Shown piece by piece: positions 58,628 through 64,000 of a stretch of 64,000 bases of DNA. The DNA comes from Planctomycetales bacterium (GTDB lineage: Bacteria; Planctomycetota; Planctomycetia; Isosphaerales; Isosphaeraceae): NCBI GenBank assembly GCA_027452145.1, contig DAIDHB010000219.1:1-64000 (forward strand), in the 5' to 3' direction. The notes under the pieces are model-generated. The model saw nothing but the letters and a program-made list of their open reading frames with translations, searched no databases and was not told the DNA's origin. Within the stretch, counting starts at the first letter, position 1. Each line of letters begins with the position of its first letter. A program made the translations under genes and the position numbers.

Positions 58628-60283
58628 ATGTCGAGACCCGGTACGCGCACGCGCAGGCCCACGACGGCCGCAATCTGGGCACTGGTCGTCCTCCTGGTCG
58701 GATCGAGCCCCGTCGCCCTGGCATGCACCAGCATCGTGGTGAGCCGCGGCGCCTCAAAGGACGGCTCGGCCATGATCACCTATTCGGCCGACGCGCCCTT
58801 CATGCCGAGGCTGCTGCATGTCCCCGGCGGAACGCACACGGCCGGCGAGCTGATCCAGGTCAAGGGCTGGGAGGACGACCGCCCGTGCGGCCCGATCCGC
58901 CAGGTGGCCCGGACCTATTCGGTCGTCGGCCTGATGAACGAGCACCAGCTCTCGCTGGGCGAGACGACCACCGGCGGCCGCCGCGAGCTGGTCGACCGTT
59001 CGGGAATCCTCGACTACGACGCGCTGATGTTCCTGACCCTCCAGCGCGCCCGCACGGCCCGCGAGGCGATCAAGATCATCGACGAGCTGGCGCGCGAGTA
59101 CGGCTACAAATCCTCGGGCGAGACGTTCTCGATCGCGGATCCGAACGAGGCGTGGATCATGGAATTGATCGGTAAGGGGCCAGGCCAGAAGGGGATCGTC
59201 TGGGTCGCCGCCCGCGTACCGGATGGCATGATCACCGCGCATGCCAACCTCAGCCGGATCACGACGTTCCCGCTGGATGACCCCGAGAACTGGATGTATT
59301 CCCCCGACGTGATCTCGTTCGCCATCGAGAAGAAGTTCTATTCGACCGACTCGCAGAAGCCCTTCAGCTACCGGGATGCCTATCACCCGAATATCGCCGC
59401 GTCGCAGAAGCGCGCCTGCGCCGGGCGGGTCTGGAGCATCTACCGCCGCTCGGCCCCGTCGCAAGGCTTCTCCGACGCCTTTTTCCGCGGCAAGGACGGT
59501 GCCGAGGACTACCCGCTGTTCATCAAGCCCGACAAACCGCTCGGTGTCGCCGATGTGATGGCGCTCATGCGCGACCACTACGAGGGCACGCCGTATGACA
59601 TGACCAAGGGGATCGACGCGGGACCGTTCGGCAGCCCGTACCGTTTCCGCGAGCTGACGTTCAAGGTGGACGATCAGAATTACATGTGGGAGCGGCCGAT
59701 CTCGACCCAGCAGGCGGGGTTCGTGGTGGTGACCCAGAGCCGCAAGGGGATGCCGGACGCTGTTGGCGGGGTCACCTGGTTCACGCCGGACGATGCGGCG
59801 GTCTCGTGCTTCACCCCGTTGTATTGCGGGATCACCGCGCTGCCGGCGCCCTATACTCGCGGCGACTACAGGAAGTTCGACTGGGAATCGGCGTGGTGGG
59901 TCTCGAACCTGGTGTCGAACCTGTGCTACGACCGCTGGTCGCGAGTCGCGCCCGATGTGAAGGCCGCGCAGGCGAGGCGCGAGGGGGACCTGCTGAAGAT
60001 GCAGCCCGTCATCGAGGAGGCGGCGGCGAAGCTGGGTGGGAAGGACGAGGGTTTGATGCGCGAGTTCCTCACGAATTACTCGGTCTCGACGGGTGAATCG
60101 GTGTTCCGCAACTGGCAGGGTGTGGCCGAGTCGATCCTGGTCAAGCACGTGGACGGCTACGTCAAGAACGACCAGGGCCGCGGCCGCGGCGTCGGATACT
60201 CGCCCGAGTGGCTCCGCCGGGTGATCGCCGAGCGCCCAGAGCAATTCAGGCTGCCGATGAAGGAGGGTGAGACGGATCACTGA
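58628..60283 (+). CDS. C69-family dipeptidase (Ntn hydrolase), secreted
   Basis: About 551 residues; ATG 58628 follows CAAGGAGATTCCCC. A signal peptide (IWALVVLLVGSSPVALA) leads straight to Cys (ACTSIVVSRGASKDGSAMIT), the expected N-terminal nucleophile after processing. Family segments: LMNEHQLSLGETTTGGRREL, YGYKSSGETFSIADPNEAWI, AHANLSRITTF, GSPYRFRELTF and the C-terminal MREFLTNYSVSTGE. Peptidase family C69 cleaves dipeptides and includes PepD-like enzymes. Extracytoplasmic use suggests peptide scavenging or envelope turnover. A second secreted Ntn hydrolase, of the C59/PVA type, is 5 kb upstream. Confidence 0.9.
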   Translation: MSRPGTRTRRPTTAAIWALVVLLVGSSPVALACTSIVVSRGASKDGSAMITYSADAPFMPRLLHVPGGTHTAGELIQVKGWEDDRPCGPIRQVARTYSVVGLMNEHQLSLGETTTGGRRELVDRSGILDYDALMFLTLQRARTAREAIKIIDELAREYGYKSSGETFSIADPNEAWIMELIGKGPGQKGIVWVAARVPDGMITAHANLSRITTFPLDDPENWMYSPDVISFAIEKKFYSTDSQKPFSYRDAYHPNIAASQKRACAGRVWSIYRRSAPSQGFSDAFFRGKDGAEDYPLFIKPDKPLGVADVMALMRDHYEGTPYDMTKGIDAGPFGSPYRFRELTFKVDDQNYMWERPISTQQAGFVVVTQSRKGMPDAVGGVTWFTPDDAAVSCFTPLYCGITALPAPYTRGDYRKFDWESAWWVSNLVSNLCYDRWSRVAPDVKAAQARREGDLLKMQPVIEEAAAKLGGKDEGLMREFLTNYSVSTGESVFRNWQGVAESILVKHVDGYVKNDQGRGRGVGYSPEWLRRVIAERPEQFRLPMKEGETDH

Positions 60284-60294
60284 GGCAGCCCGTC

Positions 60295-60436
60295 CGGCGA
60301 CCCGGCGACGTCCGTCGCCGGGTCCTTTCCTGGCGAACCGGGCGATGTGCGGGAGGGCAGACGCTGTCCAGTGGCCGGATCGGGCCGGGTCGAGTCGAGT
60401 CGGGTCGAGTCGAGTCGAATCGAGTCGAATCGGGTC
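60295..60436. repeat. palindromic repeat plus GAGTC/GGGTC tandem repeat
   Basis: A GGCGACCCGGCGACGTCCGT CGCCGGGTC copy at about 60295-60323 is followed by a 5-bp microsatellite (CGAGT, CGGGT, CGAAT) of about ten units at about 60387-60436. The 285-bp gap before the Uma2 gene holds nothing else recognised. Confidence 0.75.
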
Positions 60437-60568
60437 CGAACGGCGGCCCGGTCCCTGGTCCCCGTTCCGGGTCCCGTCCGGTGGAGGCGTTGCAGAGGAT
60501 CAGATAAACTATGAGTTCCGGAGGCCGCGGCCATCCCGGGCCGGCCGTCTCGTCAAGGAGCGATCCCC

Positions 60569-61198
60569 ATGTCCACACTCACGGCGCCTGATGCGACGGC
60601 CACAGCGGCGGAAACGAATCCGGCGGACCCCGGATGGATACCGTCCCCGCTCTATCGATTCAGCCTCGAGCGGTACGAGGAATTGGTCGACTCCGGCGTG
60701 TTCTCGAAGAAGGACAGGTTCCACCTGATTGACGGATACCTGGTGGCCCGGATGACCCAGAACCCGCCCCACAACACGGCCGACGATCTTTGCGGCGAGG
60801 CCCTGCGACGCGTCATCCCGCCCGGCTGGTATATTCGCGCGTCGAAGCCGGTTCGCATCCCCAGCCGGGCGAGCAAGCCCGAGCCGGATCGAGCGGTCGT
60901 CCGGGGAACGGTTCGCGACTACGGGCACCGGGACCCCGACCCTCCCGAGATCGCCCTGATCGTCGAGGTTGCCGACTCGAGCCTCCGCGACGATCGCGAG
61001 CTCGCCCCGATCTACGCCGGCGGCAAGATCCCGACCTACTGGATCGTCAACCTGGTCGACCGCCAGGTCGAGGTCCACGCCGATCCCACCCCGTCGGGCT
61101 ACCGATTGCGCAGTGTTTATCGGTCGGGCCAGGACGTACCCGTGGTCATCGACGGCGTCGAGGTCGGTCGGATCGCGGTGGACGACCTGCTGCCTTGA
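60569..61198 (+). CDS. Uma2 family (DUF820) putative endonuclease
   Basis: 209 residues; AAGGAGCGATCCCC precedes ATG 60569. FSLERYEELVDSGVFSKKDR, RFHLIDGYLVARMTQNPPHN, PSRASKPEPDRAVVRG, IALIVEVADSSLRDDRELAP and AGGKIPTYWIVNLVDRQVEV match Uma2, with PD-(D/E)XK-like residues PEPD and EVAD...K. These proteins are extremely numerous in cyanobacteria and planctomycetes; the target is unknown. Confidence 0.9.
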   Translation: MSTLTAPDATATAAETNPADPGWIPSPLYRFSLERYEELVDSGVFSKKDRFHLIDGYLVARMTQNPPHNTADDLCGEALRRVIPPGWYIRASKPVRIPSRASKPEPDRAVVRGTVRDYGHRDPDPPEIALIVEVADSSLRDDRELAPIYAGGKIPTYWIVNLVDRQVEVHADPTPSGYRLRSVYRSGQDVPVVIDGVEVGRIAVDDLLP

Positions 61199-61486
61199 CG
61201 GACGTCTTTCAGACGGAGGGGCCAGGAAACCCATCGGGGCCTGGCAGATTCTCACGCCCCGGGGCCCTCGCCGCCCCCGGCCGGCGGCGGCGAGGGCCCG
61301 GACGGGCGGGCCGGACGGCGGGAACATCGGTCAACTGCCGATATTTCGTTCCATGCCCTTTCCGCGCCTCCGTCCCCCTTTCCTCGCGCCGGTCATACAA
61401 TAAACCGGGTTGTAACAAACGGCGCGGGCGCTAGCCGTCGGGGCACTCCGTGTTCCTGGACGGCAGAAGGACCTGGGGGAACGGCG
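61199..61486. other. 288-bp spacer before the WD40-like gene
   Basis: Contains an AT-richer stretch near 61385-61415 (CATACAATAAACCGGGTTGT) that could hold a promoter for the WD40-like gene. No repeat or RNA gene was recognised. Confidence 0.4.
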
Positions 61487-62539
61487 ATGCCCTACCAGCT
61501 TGGACCTCGCTTCTTCCGAGTATTGCTGATGCTCTCGACTCTCGGGCCGACTGGCGGATGTGGGCGTCTATCGACCGCTCAGGAACAGGCCGCGACGATT
61601 GCCAAATTCCCCGCGGACTTCGTGGATCCAACCTACTGCGAGGACGTCGTCTTCGCACCCAACGGACGCGTGGCGTCCCTACTCAAACCCGAGGGGGAAG
61701 TCAAGTTTTGCGACCTTACGACTGGAAAGGTGGAGACGCTCCCGTGCCCCTACAAGGGCGAGCTTTGGGGCAGCACGGCCGCTTACTCGAAGGACGGAAA
61801 GATCCTGGCAGTCGTCTATGATCCTCATGGGACTGTGATCTGGGACATTGCCGCAAAGAAGGAGAAAGCTCGCATCCCCCTGAAGCGTCTATCCATGAAG
61901 CGCCTCATCTTCATGGACGACGACCGTATCCTCCTCGCGCTGGTGCGCACTCACGAGTTTGATCTCGTCGTGGAGCGCTGGGAGGTCCGGTCAGGGGAAC
62001 TGCGAGGCACCCTGAATCTCGGGAAGGCCCCGATTCCCCAGGTCCTATCACCTGACGGTCGGCACGCGATCCTCCGCACCCCAGATGACGGCTATGGGGT
62101 TTTCAGCCTGGAGAGCGGCATGGAATGCTTTGGCCTGAAACCAGGCGGCGACTGGGTCTTCTCCCGAGATGGCTCGAAGCTGATCTCGTGCGAGGACAGC
62201 CAACTCTCGATCCGAGATGTCCCCTCGGGGAAGGTACTGAAGCGTCTTCCTGTCTCAATAGAATTCGGCAGCGACTATTCCCAGAATCCTTCTATGTCGT
62301 TCGATGGGAAGCTGCTGGCGGTGGGAGGCTACCCCGGCTCTCATCTCGCTTCGGTGCTCAGCCTCGAAACGGGAAAGCTCCTGGGTCGAGTGGAATTTGG
62401 TCCGCCGTTGAGTCTCTGCAAGTTTGTCCGACTGTCCCCCGACGGGCGGACAATGGCGACCCAGACGTACGGGGTGAACTCTCATGACGAGCCCGTGACG
62501 CCGATCATGAAACTCTGGAAGCTTCCCGCGTCGTGGTAA
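61487..62539 (+). CDS. WD40-like propeller protein, possibly a lipoprotein
   Basis: 350 residues; CTGGGGGAACGGCG precedes ATG 61487. The N-terminus (FRVLLMLSTLGPTGGCGRLS) is signal-like with a Cys at residue 25, possibly a lipid-modified Cys, although the lipobox is not canonical. The rest is a seven-bladed WD40-type propeller: VVFAPNGRVASLLKPEGEVK, AAYSKDGKILAVVYDPHGTV, IWDIAAKKEKARIP, VLSPDGRHAILRTPDDGYGV, VFSRDGSKLISCEDSQLSIR and VRLSPDGRTMATQTYGVNSH. Blade pattern SxDGxxL...IWD is clear. A scaffold or sensor role is likely; no enzyme motif was found. Base composition is lower in GC than its neighbours. Confidence 0.75.
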   Translation: MPYQLGPRFFRVLLMLSTLGPTGGCGRLSTAQEQAATIAKFPADFVDPTYCEDVVFAPNGRVASLLKPEGEVKFCDLTTGKVETLPCPYKGELWGSTAAYSKDGKILAVVYDPHGTVIWDIAAKKEKARIPLKRLSMKRLIFMDDDRILLALVRTHEFDLVVERWEVRSGELRGTLNLGKAPIPQVLSPDGRHAILRTPDDGYGVFSLESGMECFGLKPGGDWVFSRDGSKLISCEDSQLSIRDVPSGKVLKRLPVSIEFGSDYSQNPSMSFDGKLLAVGGYPGSHLASVLSLETGKLLGRVEFGPPLSLCKFVRLSPDGRTMATQTYGVNSHDEPVTPIMKLWKLPASW

Positions 62540-62717
62540 CGGTCGCTCGGAGCTCGAGGCCGAGACGTGCACCATGGGAAGGACACGAAACAAATAGCAA
62601 TATCCGGACAATTGCTCGGTCGGCCGATCCAACCCGCCCGGCTGAGCTCTGGCCGCCGCCGTCCGGAACCCGGCGGACATCCCCCTTCCCGGCAGCCGGG
62701 CCGGCGAGCCGAATATC

Positions 62718-62930
62718 CGGCCAACCGGCGACGCCAGTCGCTGGGGCCCCGGTGGTTTTGGCGAACCGGCAACGTGAGTCGCCGGGTCTGTCAATCAATC
62801 CCGCAGGCCCGACGACCGAAGCATGATGGCTCGGCGACTCACGTCGCGGGTTCTCCCGGCCGCCCCGACGGAGGTGGCATGCCCGCCGACTGAAGGATGA
62901 CCCGGCGACTCACGTCGCCGGTTCGCCCGG
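62718..62930. repeat. four GGCGAC/GTCGCC palindromic repeats
   Basis: Copies at about 62718-62748, 62760-62788, 62829-62853 and 62897-62930, alternating in orientation (AACCGGCAACGTGAGTCGCC and CCCGGCGACTCACGTCGCCG). They fill the 393-bp gap between the WD40-like gene and the esterase gene, which contains no credible ORF. Confidence 0.85.
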
Positions 62931-62932
62931 AG

Positions 62933-63970
62933 TCACGAGCCGGCCGACTTCTTCGCGGCCGGCTGGCGGAACGAGCGTTCGGTCATGTCCCTCGGGTCGG
63001 TCGAGACCGGGGCATCGCGCCAGAGCCAGCGCATCATGTCGGGCAAAATGGCCCCGCCGAACTTCTGGCCGTGGGCGTTCATCCCCCATGTGTAGTTCAC
63101 GTCATAGCCCTTTTGCGTCAGGGCCTTCATCAGCCGGACGTTCTGATGGAACCAGTCGCGGGTCTCGTCATACCGGCCGTTGCGGAGGCCGCGGTTGTCG
63201 TTCCGGCCGTCGCACAGATACACGCGGATCGGCTTCTTCTCGCTGGCGAGGACCTTTTCGGGATAGACGTGACCGCCCCGCAGGTTGACGAAGCTGCCGA
63301 CGTTGCTCAGCACCTTGCGGAACTCGTTGGGCCGCTCCCAGGCCACGGTGAACGCGGCGATCGCGCCCGAGCTCGAGCCGCCGATGCCGTGCCTCTCGGG
63401 ATCGGTAGAGATGTTGTAATCCTTCCGCAGGGCCGGCATGAGCTCCTCGGTGATCACCCGGGCATAGCGGTCATCCAGCGAGTTGTACTCGGTCGGCCGG
63501 TTGGTGTCGCGGTCGCCCCAGTTGCGCGGGGTGGGCTCGGGCTGATCGGGCCGACGGCCCGGGTTGATGAACACGCCGATCATCACGGGGATCTCGCGGC
63601 GGTAGATCAGGTTGTCCATCACGTTCTGGGCGCGCATGTCGCCCTTCTCGTCCTTGAACGCCTGGCCGTCCTGGAAGACCATGAGCGCCGCCGGCACCGC
63701 CGGGTCGTACTGGGCCGGCACGTACACCCAGTACGTGTGCTGGGTGCCCGGATACGCCTGGCTGGGGAGCGTGAACGGCCCGCGGATCTCGCCCTTCGGG
63801 ACGCCCTCCTGCGGCAGCGAATCCGGCCCCAGCCGGTAATGCGAATCCGGGTGCGGCCCGCGCGGCGGCTGCGCCTTGGCCCTGGCCTTCGCCTTCTCCT
63901 CCTGCGCAAGCGCAGTGCTCGCCATGCCCGCGCATCCTAGTAACACCGCCAATGTGATCGCCATTCTCAT
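62933..63970 (-). CDS. secreted esterase (alpha/beta hydrolase, Fes/esterase-D-like)
   Basis: 345 residues from ATG 63970 (alternative 63964). A signal peptide ([20 protein letters not shown]) is followed by a charged linker. The alpha/beta hydrolase core shows [32 protein letters not shown], nucleophile elbow [20 protein letters not shown] and the catalytic His in [20 protein letters not shown]; the acid is probably Asp in [12 protein letters not shown]. This resembles carbohydrate- or siderophore-esterase families (PF00756). Substrate unknown. The gene ends just after the repeat cluster at 62897-62930. Confidence 0.87.
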   Translation of the reverse strand: MRMAITLAVLLGCAGMASTALAQEEKAKARAKAQPPRGPHPDSHYRLGPDSLPQEGVPKGEIRGPFTLPSQAYPGTQHTYWVYVPAQYDPAVPAALMVFQDGQAFKDEKGDMRAQNVMDNLIYRREIPVMIGVFINPGRRPDQPEPTPRNWGDRDTNRPTEYNSLDDRYARVITEELMPALRKDYNISTDPERHGIGGSSSGAIAAFTVAWERPNEFRKVLSNVGSFVNLRGGHVYPEKVLASEKKPIRVYLCDGRNDNRGLRNGRYDETRDWFHQNVRLMKALTQKGYDVNYTWGMNAHGQKFGGAILPDMMRWLWRDAPVSTDPRDMTERSFRQPAAKKSAGS

Positions 63971-64000
63971 TCCAGGAAGCTCCCCGGCACGATGTTGAAT

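Overview
The window is GC-rich (roughly two thirds G+C or more) and almost certainly chromosomal DNA of a planctomycete, most likely of the Isosphaeraceae type. Support: DUF1592-, DUF1552- and DUF1501-family secreted proteins, a YXWGXW-repeat protein, an LEPR-like motif (LEALEGRELLS) at the N-terminus of a secreted protein, a tandem-fused UvrA of about 2,200 residues, many Tat or Sec signal peptides, and several families of short palindromic intergenic repeats. No rRNA, tRNA, CRISPR array or intact transposase was recognised.

Layout. 0.3-7.7 kb: a co-directional DUF1592 / leucine-rich-repeat / DUF1552 set. 7.7-19.4 kb: PHP phosphoesterase, nusB, YXWGXW protein, an SDR without the usual catalytic motif, a BrnT-like toxin-antitoxin pair, a Spy-like plus GATase-like secreted protein, a metallophosphoesterase, a GH127 glycosidase and a Tat-exported unknown. 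19.4-40.5 kb: the accessory-looking part, with an orphan UPF0175 antitoxin, two small unknowns, a winged-helix/HATPase/STAS-like regulator, tandem UvrA, a RecQ-ComF-like fusion translationally coupled to a DprA-like protein, a DUF4058 protein, a three-gene operon built on a protein with two GHKL ATPase modules, and about 2 kb of repeat-filled noncoding DNA. 40.5-48.5 kb: DUF1501, ACT, standalone LigD phosphoesterase domain, rsmH overlapping a large LysM protein, and an ADP-ribosylglycohydrolase. 48.7-50.7 kb: a TacAT-type pair and a Fic protein. 50.8-64 kb: secreted hydrolases (two Ntn-type hydrolases, arylsulfotransferase-like, GH43-like propeller, esterase), a small multidrug-resistance-like protein, a cupin/propeller/hydratase/CMD operon, a Uma2 protein and a WD40-like protein.

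The strongest candidates for an undescribed system are (i) the RecQ-ComF-like PRTase/DprA pair at 29.1-32.4 kb, whose parts echo the ShosTA anti-phage toxin-antitoxin pair (PRTase plus DprA) with a helicase added, and (ii) the operon at 34.3-38.6 kb: dual-GHKL sensor kinase, receiver-like protein and a third protein of unknown fold. Both lie beside uvrA, together with an HTH-ATPase-STAS regulator preceded by 22-bp-spaced direct repeats. Function of all three is inference from domains and gene order.

All family assignments come from reading translated sequence and remembered motifs; no database search was run. Start codons were moved downstream of the longest ORF wherever a ribosome-binding site, signal peptide or gene overlap supported it.
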